DNA of 36,212 bases from Acidobacteriota bacterium (GCA_022340545.1 JAJDNV010000037.1:1-36212); one strand, 5' to 3'. Positions 23,557-32,623 are shown, counted from the first letter of the stretch. A program made the numbers and translations. Notes: generated from the letters alone by a model not told the origin.

Positions 23557-25086
23557 TCACGGCAGCCCCTCGAGCCCGGCGTCGGAGACTCCCAGCCTAA
23601 AATGAAGGGCTTCAGTGAGATCCCGCGTCGTCACCTCGTCCCGGTCCGCAAGATCGGCGAGGGTGCGGGCCACCCGGAGGAGGCGGTCCAGCCCCCGGGC
23701 GGTGAGTCCCAGCCGGTCCACGGCATGCTGCAGCAGGGCGTCGCCGTCGCCCGCGGGGCGGGCCACCTCTCGCAGGGCATCGGTCGAGAGACGCGCGTTG
23801 CTCGGGGCGCCGGTCACCGGGGCCCGGGCGAGCTGCCGCTGCCGGGCGGCGGCCACCCGGGAGGCGACCCGGGAGGACGGCTCGGCGGGAGGGGTGTTGA
23901 TCTCGGAATAGGCCAGCGGGGGGACGCCCACGTGGAGATCCATTCGGTCCATGAGCGGCCCGGAGATCCGGTTCCGGTAGGCGCGCGCCTCGCGTGCGGT
24001 GCAGCGGCACGGCCGGGCCACGGCGCCCGCCTGCCCGCACGGGCAGGGGTTCATGGCGGCCACGAGCTGAAATCGGGCGGGCAGGCACACCGTGCCCCGA
24101 CGACGGCTGATCGTGATCTGGCCCTCCTCGAGCGGCTGTCGGAGCACCTCGAGCGCGTGCCGCCGGAACTCCGGCAGCTCATCCAGGAAGAGGACGCCGC
24201 GGTGCGCGAGGCTCACCTCGCCCGGTTGGGGGACGGATCCGCCTCCGGCCAGGGCCACGTCGCTCGCGGTGTGGTGGGGGCTGCGAAAGGGCCTCGAGGC
24301 GGGGACGTCCGAGTCCGCCCGCCCGGCCGCGGAGTGGACGGCCGCCACCTCGAGGGCCTCGGACGGGGAGAGGTCGGGCAGGATGCCGGGAAGCCGGCGG
24401 GCCAGCATCGTCTTGCCCGCTCCCGGGGGACCGACGAGTAGCAGGTTGTGGCTCCCGGCGGCGGCGATCTCCAGCGCCCGCCGGGCCAGGGGCTGTCCTC
24501 GGACGTCGGCCAGGTCCGGCGGGGGCGTTCGGGCGGCGTGGGGTGCCGGGGGAGGCGGAGGAGGGGGCGGCGCCTCGGCGCTCACCAGGGCCACCGCCTC
24601 GTCCAGTGTCGCGACGGGATGAACAGCGAGGTCCGGGACGAGCGCGGCCTCGCGGTGGTTGGCGACGGGCACGATGGCCGTGGCGAGGCCGCGGCGCCGG
24701 GCCAGCAGAAGCATGGGCAGGACCCCGGACACGGGCCGAACGGCTCCGTCGAGGGCGAGCTCGCCCACCAGCAGCGCCCCGGCGAGTCCCGAGCGGACGG
24801 CCGCGCCGTCAGCGGCGAGCAGACCGAGGGCGGTGGCGAGGTCGAAGGATGAGCCGTACTTGCGCAGGTTGGCCGGCGCCAGGTTGACCGTGATCCGGCG
24901 ATCCCACTTGAAGGAGTAGCCGCAGTTGCGCAGGGCAGCGCGGATTCGGGCCTCGCTCTCCTTCACCGCGGAGTCGGGCAGGCCCACCATGACGAAGCGG
25001 GGGAAACCCCCGGCGACGTCGGCCTCCACGCGCACGAGGTGAGCCTCGACGCCGAGGATGGCCGCCGTCAACGCGGTCGCAAGCAT
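23557..25086 (-). CDS. comM: YifB/ComM family Mg-chelatase-like AAA+ ATPase
   Basis: MLATALTAAILGVEAHLVRVEADVAGGFPRFVMVGLPDSAVKESEARIRAALRNCGY; Walker A GPPGAGKTMLARRLPGILP; FRSPHHTASDVALAGGG; CPCGQAG. Confidence 0.95.
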   Translation of the reverse strand: MLATALTAAILGVEAHLVRVEADVAGGFPRFVMVGLPDSAVKESEARIRAALRNCGYSFKWDRRITVNLAPANLRKYGSSFDLATALGLLAADGAAVRSGLAGALLVGELALDGAVRPVSGVLPMLLLARRRGLATAIVPVANHREAALVPDLAVHPVATLDEAVALVSAEAPPPPPPPPAPHAARTPPPDLADVRGQPLARRALEIAAAGSHNLLLVGPPGAGKTMLARRLPGILPDLSPSEALEVAAVHSAAGRADSDVPASRPFRSPHHTASDVALAGGGSVPQPGEVSLAHRGVLFLDELPEFRRHALEVLRQPLEEGQITISRRRGTVCLPARFQLVAAMNPCPCGQAGAVARPCRCTAREARAYRNRISGPLMDRMDLHVGVPPLAYSEINTPPAEPSSRVASRVAAARQRQLARAPVTGAPSNARLSTDALREVARPAGDGDALLQHAVDRLGLTARGLDRLLRVARTLADLADRDEVTTRDLTEALHFRLGVSDAGLEGLP

Positions 25087-25305
25087 CGGATCCTCCCCCG
25101 GGAGCATCACCACCCTCGTGCGTGGGGCCGGCCCCCGGCCGACGGGCCACGGTGGGAGAGGACCGTGTGCTTCGCTCTGGAGGATAGCCTGGAGCCAGGT
25201 CACGGCGGGTCCGGCGGCTGGGCCGCCTCGCCGGCCCGTCGGCGGACTCGGGGAGCCCGGGCGGTCGGCTCGGCCTCTGAGGGGGCAGGGGACCGACGTG
25301 GTGCG

Positions 25306-25335
25306 TTGCGCCGTTCCACCGGCATCCGATAAGAT
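25306..25335 (+). promoter_or_regulatory. Candidate promoter of the lipoprotein/GT operon
   Basis: TTGCGC (25306-25311) - N18 - TAAGAT (25330-25335), about 60 nt before the ATG at 25402. Confidence 0.4.
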
Positions 25336-25401
25336 GAGAAAGTTTTCGCCGAATGGACGCTCCTGCAGGCGCCACATCCTCAAATTCGTAGGAGAACGAG
25401 C

Positions 25402-26367
25402 ATGACAAACCGCCGTACGCGCGGGGCGGCCCTCGTCGCCGTCCTCGCCGGGCTTCTGGTGATGCCGGCGTGCAACCGTCGCCAGCCCGTCGAGGTCAAC
25501 CCCATCGTCCCCTCCATCGAGCTCAATCGCACGCGCGCACCCCTGGGGAGCGCACTTGAGATCCAGTACACGTGGACCCTGGAGCCAGGGGCCAGGAAGC
25601 TGGACCAGGACTACCGGGCCTTCGTTCAATTCCTGGACTCGCACGAGGTGATCCTTTTCCAGGACGATCACCTGCCCGTCCCACCCCCGTCGAGCTGGGA
25701 GCCCGGACACACCTACAGCTACGCGCGAACCGTCTTCATTCCCGTCTACCCGTACGTCGGCGAGGTCGAGGTGCGGATGGGGCTCTACCCCTATCCCGGA
25801 CGCGGCGAGCGGCCGGTGCTGAAGGGCGAGGACCGTGGCTTCCGCGAGTACAAGGTCGCGACCATGGAACTTCTGCCGCAGACGGAGAACATCTTCCTCG
25901 TCTACAAATCGGGTTGGCACAACCCGGAGACCCACCCGGAGAACCCCAGCATCGAACGCACCTGGACGGAGAAGGAGGCCGTCGTCTCCTTCAAGAACCC
26001 GAAGACCGACATCGTCGTCTACCTTCAGGCGGACACGTGTGTGAAGTGCTTCCCCTCCACGCCCGAGCTGACCGTGTCGGTGGGGAGCAACGTGGGCATC
26101 AAGATGCCGATCGAGGAGCCTCAGGTCTTTCTGAAGAAGATCCGGGTGAAGGCGGAGGATCTCGGCGACGAGGAATGGGTCGACCTGACCATCGCGATGA
26201 ACGAGTCGTTCATCCCCAACCAGCTCGACCCGCCGCTCAACAACGACGACCGGGAGCTCGGCCTGAACGTCTATCATCTCTACGTGGCGGACGCGGACAC
26301 GGTGGGCCCGGCCGAGGGTATCGTGGACGCGGAGCGTCTCGGTCCGGCCCCGCCGGCGGCACCCTAG
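25402..26367 (+). CDS. Conserved hypothetical lipoprotein
   Basis: Signal peptide with lipobox-like AGLLVMPAC; 321 aa beta-rich mature region; lies upstream of a glycosyltransferase cluster. Confidence 0.7.
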   Translation: MTNRRTRGAALVAVLAGLLVMPACNRRQPVEVNPIVPSIELNRTRAPLGSALEIQYTWTLEPGARKLDQDYRAFVQFLDSHEVILFQDDHLPVPPPSSWEPGHTYSYARTVFIPVYPYVGEVEVRMGLYPYPGRGERPVLKGEDRGFREYKVATMELLPQTENIFLVYKSGWHNPETHPENPSIERTWTEKEAVVSFKNPKTDIVVYLQADTCVKCFPSTPELTVSVGSNVGIKMPIEEPQVFLKKIRVKAEDLGDEEWVDLTIAMNESFIPNQLDPPLNNDDRELGLNVYHLYVADADTVGPAEGIVDAERLGPAPPAAP

Positions 26368-26395
26368 GAGGCTCGGCCGGCGAGCGAGCGAGAGA

Positions 26396-26423
26396 GGGAG
26401 GCGGCGCGGCCGTCTCCCTTTTT
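26396..26423 (+). terminator. Intrinsic (Rho-independent) terminator
   Basis: GGGAGGCGGC - GCG - GCCGTCTCCC (one G.U pair) followed by TTTTT. Confidence 0.85.
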
Positions 26424-26457
26424 CGTTTCTGGGACGAGCAGGAGCGGGGGGCGTGAC

Positions 26458-26970
26458 ATGGACGAGTGGACGGGAAGCGACGGCCGGGTGGACGTGGCCG
26501 CCATCATGGGCCGGATCCGCGAGAAGATTCGTGGCCGGAGGGACCGGGGGCTCTACACCGACGAGGAGGTCGAGGAGCTGAGCGCCCTGCGGCTCCAGGC
26601 GTTCGCCGACGACGCCGGGATCGATCCGGACCTCCTCGCCCGCCTCATGGCGCCGAACCACAACTGGAACATCTCCACCGACTACCGGATCGAGACCCAC
26701 CGGGCCGGACCCGCCGCCCGCCTCGTGGTGCTCCTGAAGAAGCTGGTCCGGCCCTGGATCCGTCTGTACACCGACCAGCCGCTCAGCCGGCAGGCCCAGA
26801 TCAATCTCTATCTTCACTACCTCTGCCACAATCTCGTGCGGGAGCTGGTCCGTCTGCAGATCGAGCACACCGCCGTGCGCAACAAGCTGGACGCGCTCGC
26901 GGGCGAGCCGGGGCCGCCGGGCGACGAGGCGTCGCCGGGCGGAGAAAAGGGCGAGAAGGCGTCGGGGTGA
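26458..26970 (+). CDS. Small conserved hypothetical protein upstream of glycosyltransferases
   Basis: 170 aa; VDVAAIMGRIREKIRGRR N-terminal motif; overlaps the downstream GT start by GTGA. Confidence 0.6.
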   Translation: MDEWTGSDGRVDVAAIMGRIREKIRGRRDRGLYTDEEVEELSALRLQAFADDAGIDPDLLARLMAPNHNWNISTDYRIETHRAGPAARLVVLLKKLVRPWIRLYTDQPLSRQAQINLYLHYLCHNLVRELVRLQIEHTAVRNKLDALAGEPGPPGDEASPGGEKGEKASG

Positions 26971-28151
26971 AGGTCGCCTTCGTCGTCCAGCGCTACGGGA
27001 CCGAGATCGTTGGCGGGGCCGAGCTGCACTGCCGCTGGGTGGCCGAGCACCTGGCCAGGCGGCACGAGGTGGAGGTGCTGACCACCACCGCGACCGACTA
27101 CCTCACGTGGCGCAACGCCCTCGAGCGGGGCCTGTCGGAGGTGAACGGCGTGGCCGTGCGCCGGTTCCCCGTCGCCCGGGAGCGGGACATCGAGCGGTTC
27201 GACCCCGTGGCCAACAAGGTCTGCTTCTTCGAGCACACCGACGAGGAGGAGCGCCGGTGGGCCGAGGAGCACGGGCCGGTCTGTCCGGAGCTTCTGGCCC
27301 ACCTGCGTGAGCACGAGCGCGACTACGACGCCCTCATCTTCTTCTCCTACCGCTACTGGACGACCTACTTCGGGCTGCAGGTGGCACCGCACAAGAGCAT
27401 CCTGGTGCCGACCGCGGAGCACGACCGGGTCCTCTACCTGCGGCTCTTCCGGCCCTTCTACCGCCTCCCCGCGGCGATCGCCTTCAACAGCCCCGAGGAG
27501 CGCATCCTCATCGAGAGGATCACCGGCAACGAGAACCTCCCTGGCGAGGTGGTGGGGACGGGAATCGACCGTCCCCCCGCGATCCCCGTCGAGGAGGTGG
27601 CGCCGCGGCTCGACCTCCTCGGGGACTACCTCGTCTACGTGGGACGGATCGAGCCCGAGAAGGGCTGCGCGGTCATGATTGACCACTTCCTCCGCTGGCA
27701 GCGCGAGACGCGGGCCAACGTGACCCTCGCGCTCTTCGGCCGCAGCACCATGACCTTCTCGGAGAACGCCCACGTCCGTCTCATGGGGGTGGTCCCGGAT
27801 GGGGAGAAGCTCGCCGCCATCGCCCGCGCGCGCGCCCTCGTTATGCCTTCGCGGCACGAGAGCCTGTCGATGGTGGTGCTCGAGGCCTGGATGATGGGAC
27901 GTCCGGTCCTCGTGAACGGCGACTGCGAGGTCCTCCGCGGGCAGGTGCTGCGCGCAGACGGAGGCCTCTACTATCGTCGCTACGAGGAGTTCGCGGCGGC
28001 CCTCGACCTGCTCATGGGGGAGCCCGCCCTCGCCGACCGGCTGGGACGCCAGGGCGGCGAGTACTTCGAGGAGAACTACGCCTGGGAGCGCATCGTGGAG
28101 AAGTACGAGCGGCTCCTCGCAATGGCCACCGGGGGAGGTGGGCGCGGGTGA
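26967..28151 (+). CDS. Glycosyltransferase family 4-like protein, paralog A
   Basis: VKVAFVVQRYGTEIVGGAELHCRWVAEHLARRHEVEVLTTTATDYLTWRN; LVYVGRIEPEKGCAVMIDHF; VMPSRHESLSMVVLEAWMMGRPVLVNG. Confidence 0.88.
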   Translation: MKVAFVVQRYGTEIVGGAELHCRWVAEHLARRHEVEVLTTTATDYLTWRNALERGLSEVNGVAVRRFPVARERDIERFDPVANKVCFFEHTDEEERRWAEEHGPVCPELLAHLREHERDYDALIFFSYRYWTTYFGLQVAPHKSILVPTAEHDRVLYLRLFRPFYRLPAAIAFNSPEERILIERITGNENLPGEVVGTGIDRPPAIPVEEVAPRLDLLGDYLVYVGRIEPEKGCAVMIDHFLRWQRETRANVTLALFGRSTMTFSENAHVRLMGVVPDGEKLAAIARARALVMPSRHESLSMVVLEAWMMGRPVLVNGDCEVLRGQVLRADGGLYYRRYEEFAAALDLLMGEPALADRLGRQGGEYFEENYAWERIVEKYERLLAMATGGGGRG

Positions 28152-29314
28152 GGCTCGCCTTCGTCATCCAGCGGTACGGGCTGGAGGTTGCAGGCGGGGC
28201 CGAGCTGCACTGCCGCTGGCTGGCCGAGCGCCTGGCCCAGCGTCATCACGTCGAGGTGTTTGCCACGCGGGCGCTCGACTACCTCGAGTGGCGGAATCAC
28301 TACCCCAGGGGCACCGAGGTCGTGGGCGGCATCCCGGTCCACCGCCACACCGTTCGGCGGACCCGAAACGCGCGGAAGTTCGCCTCGCTCAGCAACCTGT
28401 GCTTCCACGAGACGCACAGCCGCGAGGAGGAGGAGGCCTGGGTGCGCGAGAACGGTCCGTTCTCGCCGGAGCTCGTCCGGAAGGTGAGACGCTCGCGGAG
28501 CGACTTCGACCGGTTCCTCTTCTACTGCTACCGCTACTACCAGAGCTACCACGGCCTGCCCCCGGTGAGGGACCGGGCCATCCTCGTGCCGACGGCGGAG
28601 GAGGACCCGGCCATCCAGCTGGGTGTCTTCAAGGATCTCTTCCGCTCCCCCCGCGGCATCCTCTACCTGACCCCGGAGGAGCGGGCCCTGGTGGAGGACG
28701 CGAGCGGGAACCACGATGTCCCGAACGCGGTGATCGGGTCCGGGCTCAACCTCCCGCCGACCGACGCCGGCCATGATTTCGCGGCCCGGCACGGGCTGAC
28801 TCGCCCCTTCGTCCTTTATGTCGGACGGATCGACAAGAACAAGGGCTGCGTGAGCCTCTTCGCCTACTTCCGCAAGTTCGTCGAGGAGACCAGGGCCGAC
28901 GTCGACCTGGTTCTCGCCGGCTCCGCGGTGATCCCGATTCCCGATCACCCCCGCATCCACCACGTCGGCCGCGTCACCGAGGAGGAGAAGGTGGCGGCGC
29001 TCGGCCAGTGCCGGCTCCTGGTGATGCCGTCGCCCTACGAGAGCCTCTCCATCATCACGCTCGAGGCCTGGAAGCTGGGAACCCCGGTGCTCGCGAACGG
29101 GCGGTGCCGGGTGCTGATGGGACAGTGTCTTCGCTCGAACGGGGGGCTCTTCTACCACGGGTACGCGGAGTTCGCCGAGGGGCTGCGCCTCCTGCTGGAG
29201 AAGCCACAGCTGGCGGCCTCGCTCGGCCGGCAGGGCCGGGACTGGGTCGACACCGAGTGCGCGTGGGAGACGGTGGAAGGCCGGGTGGAGGAGCTGCTCG
29301 AGCGAACGGGCTAG
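28148..29314 (+). CDS. Glycosyltransferase family 4-like protein, paralog B
   Basis: VRLAFVIQRYGLEVAGGAELHCRWLAERLAQRHHVEVFATRALDYLEWRN; VLYVGRIDKNKGCVSLFAYF; VMPSPYESLSIITLEAWKLGTPVLANG; GTGA overlap with paralog A. Confidence 0.88.
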   Translation: MRLAFVIQRYGLEVAGGAELHCRWLAERLAQRHHVEVFATRALDYLEWRNHYPRGTEVVGGIPVHRHTVRRTRNARKFASLSNLCFHETHSREEEEAWVRENGPFSPELVRKVRRSRSDFDRFLFYCYRYYQSYHGLPPVRDRAILVPTAEEDPAIQLGVFKDLFRSPRGILYLTPEERALVEDASGNHDVPNAVIGSGLNLPPTDAGHDFAARHGLTRPFVLYVGRIDKNKGCVSLFAYFRKFVEETRADVDLVLAGSAVIPIPDHPRIHHVGRVTEEEKVAALGQCRLLVMPSPYESLSIITLEAWKLGTPVLANGRCRVLMGQCLRSNGGLFYHGYAEFAEGLRLLLEKPQLAASLGRQGRDWVDTECAWETVEGRVEELLERTG

Positions 29315-29558
29315 CCGACGTCGTGCCCCCGCACCCCTACGACTCTCGACCACGCGGAGCCCCGGGGCGGGCTCGGCGTGCACCCCGTCTGCGGCGGGGT
29401 GCTCGAATCGCGCGGAGCCGCAGGCTCCGGGTGGTGTCGCCGGACCCGCCCTTGTACGCGATTCGAGCACTCCGAAACCAACAGCCTCGAAGTTGAGCAG
29501 GGTCCTCGCCGGGGCCCCGCCCGCCGAGCCCGTCACCGCGTGGTCGTTGCCCAGCTAG
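29311..29558 (-). repeat. CTAG-bounded palindromic element, copy 4 (long form, inverted orientation)
   Basis: CTAG at 29311-29314 and 29555-29558; CACCCCGTCTGCGGCG and CGAAGTTGAGCAGGGTCCTCGCCGGGGCCCCGCCCGCC match copies 1/3; nested hairpin arms GGGGTGCTCGAATCGCG (29396-29412) / CGCGATTCGAGCACTCC (29457-29473). Confidence 0.85.
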
Positions 29559-30685
29559 TCTTTGCTGGTGAGGTCGAGGTCGAGGCGGACGGCCAGCTTC
29601 TCCAGCTTGCGGGTGCCGACAAGGGTGAGCCTCACCGCGTCGCGGACGATCTCCTCGCGGCCGTCCCGGTCGAAGCCGAGGTGGATGCGCAGGTCGGTGA
29701 GACCCTTCAGGAGGTGGGGGGGGACCGCGAGCGCGGTCTTGCGCTGGATCTCCTGGCGCGCGTCGGGGCTGGGGGAGGGCGTGTCGCCCTGGTTCTTGCG
29801 GTCGCGGACGGCGGTGGGCGCGTGTGTCCGGTTGTCCCTCGTCATCTCGCGCAGCTTCCGGAGCTCCAGACCGATGTCGAGCGACCCCTTGGTGCTGACC
29901 GCGCGCACCTTGACCTTGTCGGTGTCCTCTTCGGCGAACTCGACCGCGAGAGGGTCCATCAGGGCCGGGTCGCTCGCCGAGCCGGTCTTCTCGGCCGCGG
30001 GGGTCTCGGCCGGATACGCCGCGGAGGCCGCGGCCTCTGCCGCGGCCTTCTTCTTGCGCTTCTTGCCCTTTGGAGCCACCCCTTCGGGCTCCTCGTCGGC
30101 GATGCGGCTCCGAACCGAGTCGAGGGCGAGGCGTGAGATCTCCTTGAGCGTCTCGAAGACCCCCACCCCGTGAATCGCCGCCGCCTCGAACGAGGGCGCG
30201 CTGGTCGGGTTCAGGGCCTCCTCGAGCTTCTCGACGGGCAGGATGTTGCGGAGGTCCCGCTTGTTGTACTGGTACACGATCGGGACGTCGGCCACGGGCA
30301 GGCCGAGCTCCTCGAGGTTCTGCTTGAGGTTGGCCAGCGACTCCTCGTTGGGCTCGAGCGCCGGCACCTGGCTGTCGGCGACGAAGACCACGCCGTCGAC
30401 GCCCTTGAGGACGAGACGTCGCGTCGCGTTGTAGAAGACCTGGCCGGGCACCGTGTACAGCTGCAGCCGCACCTTCATCCCTCCGATGACGCCGACGTCC
30501 AACGGGAGGAGGTCGAAGAAGAGCGTCCGGTCGGTCTCGGTCTCCAGGCTGACCATCTCGCCGCGAGAGCGGGGGGCGGTCTTGTTGTGAATCCACTGGA
30601 GGTTGGTCGTCTTGCCGCAGAGGCCGGGCCCGTAGTAGACGATCTTCGCCGTCATCTGCAGCGCGGTGTAGTTCAGGAAGACCAT
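29555..30685 (-). CDS. mglA: MglA-type small GTPase with long C-terminal extension
   Basis: MVFLNYTALQMTAKIVYYGPGLCGKTTNLQWIHNKT; LQLYTVPGQVFYNATRRLVLKGVDGVVFVADSQ; VYQYNKRDL; low-complexity linker plus helical C-terminal domain. Confidence 0.9.
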   Translation of the reverse strand: MVFLNYTALQMTAKIVYYGPGLCGKTTNLQWIHNKTAPRSRGEMVSLETETDRTLFFDLLPLDVGVIGGMKVRLQLYTVPGQVFYNATRRLVLKGVDGVVFVADSQVPALEPNEESLANLKQNLEELGLPVADVPIVYQYNKRDLRNILPVEKLEEALNPTSAPSFEAAAIHGVGVFETLKEISRLALDSVRSRIADEEPEGVAPKGKKRKKKAAAEAAASAAYPAETPAAEKTGSASDPALMDPLAVEFAEEDTDKVKVRAVSTKGSLDIGLELRKLREMTRDNRTHAPTAVRDRKNQGDTPSPSPDARQEIQRKTALAVPPHLLKGLTDLRIHLGFDRDGREEIVRDAVRLTLVGTRKLEKLAVRLDLDLTSKD

Positions 30686-30729
30686 GGCCGAGGCGGGAAG
30701 TTTAGCACTCTCCGCCTCGTCGCCGCGGC

Positions 30730-31221
30730 TCAGAAGCTCAAGCCGAGGCCGACGAAGTACCGGTGGTCCAGGTCCACGGGAGCGGGCGTGGGCAGGTCCA
30801 CCCACTGGAGCTCGCCCCGGACGACCAGCCCGAAGGGGAACTTCAGCTTGAGCCCCAGGAAGAGCTGGCCGAGGGTCCCGGTGTCGCTGTCGCCGGGCAA
30901 CGATTCGCGATAGACACCGGCCCCGATGCCGCCATAGGGAACGAGCCGCCCGAACGAGGGGCCGATGTAGGCCTTGGCCGAGAGGGTGAAGAGGCTCGTC
31001 GACGGGAGCTCGCTGGCCTGCCAGGCCCCTTCCAGCTCGCCCCCGACGAGGTTGAAGAGGGTGATGGTGAGGGTGCCGCCCCACCCGGTGCTCCAGCTCT
31101 CGCCCGGGTCGGCCCCGGAGAGGAAGGCGCCGATCTCGGCCGGCGTGGCCGCCGGCGCGGCAGCGGAGAGCAGTCCCGTCACCAACAGGGCCCGGAGCGG
31201 GACGAGGCGCCGCCGGCTCAT
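30730..31221 (-). CDS. Putative outer-membrane beta-barrel protein
   Basis: Signal peptide LRALLVTGLLSAAAPAATPA; alternating beta pattern; C-terminal HRYFVGLGLSF with terminal Phe. Confidence 0.6.
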   Translation of the reverse strand: MSRRRLVPLRALLVTGLLSAAAPAATPAEIGAFLSGADPGESWSTGWGGTLTITLFNLVGGELEGAWQASELPSTSLFTLSAKAYIGPSFGRLVPYGGIGAGVYRESLPGDSDTGTLGQLFLGLKLKFPFGLVVRGELQWVDLPTPAPVDLDHRYFVGLGLSF

Positions 31222-31445
31222 TCGACCACGACCCGTCGCGGCTCTCGCCCTCCACGCTTCTTCTTCTGCGTCTCGGGCTCCTCCATGCGCTGGAGCTGCC
31301 ACTGGCACATCAGAACGATCCCCTCGAGGATCTGGCGTCGGATCTGACGCAGCCGCGTCCGATCGATGCCCGCCTCCTCCAGGATCTCCGAGACCATGCA
31401 ACACGGCTTCTTGGGTTCCGGGCGGGAACGCCTGGGTCGGCTCAC
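31218..31445 (-). CDS. 75-aa basic Cys-Cys mini-protein in ArsA-like operon
   Basis: GTG start overlapping the ArsA stop (GTGA) and ATGA overlap with the downstream gene; KKPCCMVSEILEEAGIDRTRLRQIRRQILEGIVLMCQWQLQRMEE. Confidence 0.65.
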   Translation of the reverse strand: MSRPRRSRPEPKKPCCMVSEILEEAGIDRTRLRQIRRQILEGIVLMCQWQLQRMEEPETQKKKRGGREPRRVVVE

Positions 31446-32623
31446 GACGCCTCCTTCTTTCCGAACGTCACCCGCAGCCACTGGTCGGCGAAGGCCGCCC
31501 CCTCGACCTGACGACCGGAGAGGGTCCGGGGCAGGACCAGGTGGCGCCGCTGGTTGTCGACCTGCACCACAAGGTCGTCGCCGCGGGTCCACACCTGGAT
31601 CCGGTCCTTCTCCGCGAACGGCAGGCGCAGGGAGAGAGTGTACCCTCCGCCCTTCTTGCGAATCTCCATCGGCTTCTCGCTGTGGAGCACTGCGGTCGGG
31701 TCCGTGCGGCCGAAGACACGCCGGGCGAACTCCTCGAGCATATCGGTGCCCACCATCTCCCGGTCGAACAGAGGCGCCTCGAAGAAGGGGAGTGGGTCGA
31801 AGGCGGTGCGGGCGGTGGCGAGATGCCCGGCCTGGATGTCGAACCAGCGGTCGAAGTAGTCGGACCGCGCCTCCTCGGGCAGCACGCGGTTGGCCACGAT
31901 CGCGTCGACGGGGAAGCCGAAGAGGTTGAGGTAGGTGTAGAGCCGCTGGGACTCGTTGATGACCATCTTCTCCGGGTTCAGGACGATGCGGATCGAGCTG
32001 CGACTCGGGTTCTGGAGGATGGGCCCCATGCGCTCCATCTGACCGTAGAGCTCCTTGACCGCCCCGAAGACGTCGTCGGAGGGGAGCGGGAACTCGGTCA
32101 CGCGCTTCGCGACCGGGCGGACCGTCCGCACCACCGTGCGCTGGATTGGAAAGATCCGGGCGAAGTAGAAGCCCAGCACCTCGGGCACCGCGAGCATGCG
32201 CACCGTGTCCCCGGTGGGGGCGCAGTCGATGACGATGACGTCGTAGCGGTGGCTGTCGGCGAACGCCTTCACGCGCAGGAGGCTGAACAGCTCCTCCATT
32301 CCCGGGAGGATGGCCAGCTCCTCCGCCACCGTCTCCTCCACCCCGCGGAAGGTGATGAACCGGGTCAGGTAGTCGTGGATCACGCCCCAGTGGCTGGCGA
32401 GCTCCTGGTTCACGTCGATCTCGACCGCGTCCAGCTTCGGCAGGATGCGCGTGGGCTCGCCGGTGATCTCGCAGTCGAGGGCGTCGGCGAGGCTGTGGGC
32501 GGCGTCGGTGGACACCACGAGGGTGCGGTGACCGCGGCCGGCGGCGTGGATCGCGGTCGCCGCGGAGAGGCTCGTCTTCCCGACCCCGCCCTTTCCCGAG
32601 TACAGGATGAGCCGGGTGCTCAT
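31442..32623 (-). CDS. ArsA/Get3-like ATPase 1 with C-terminal HSP20-like domain
   Basis: LILYSGKGGVGKTSLSAATAIHAA; VIDCAPTGDTVRMLAVPE; C-term GGYTLSLRLPFAEKDRIQVWTRGDDLVVQVDNQRRHLVLPRTL. Confidence 0.9.
   Translation of the reverse strand: MSTRLILYSGKGGVGKTSLSAATAIHAAGRGHRTLVVSTDAAHSLADALDCEITGEPTRILPKLDAVEIDVNQELASHWGVIHDYLTRFITFRGVEETVAEELAILPGMEELFSLLRVKAFADSHRYDVIVIDCAPTGDTVRMLAVPEVLGFYFARIFPIQRTVVRTVRPVAKRVTEFPLPSDDVFGAVKELYGQMERMGPILQNPSRSSIRIVLNPEKMVINESQRLYTYLNLFGFPVDAIVANRVLPEEARSDYFDRWFDIQAGHLATARTAFDPLPFFEAPLFDREMVGTDMLEEFARRVFGRTDPTAVLHSEKPMEIRKKGGGYTLSLRLPFAEKDRIQVWTRGDDLVVQVDNQRRHLVLPRTLSGRQVEGAAFADQWLRVTFGKKEAS

Noticed and set aside
26364-26367. CTAG at the stop of the 25402 lipoprotein gene as an element end
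   Set aside because: Followed by an ordinary intrinsic terminator, with no element core or terminal repeats; may simply be an unoccupied CTAG site
25087-26868. N-terminal extension of comM ORF to 26868
   Set aside because: Antisense to the lipoprotein and the 26458 gene; ComM orthologs start at MLA..., matching 25086
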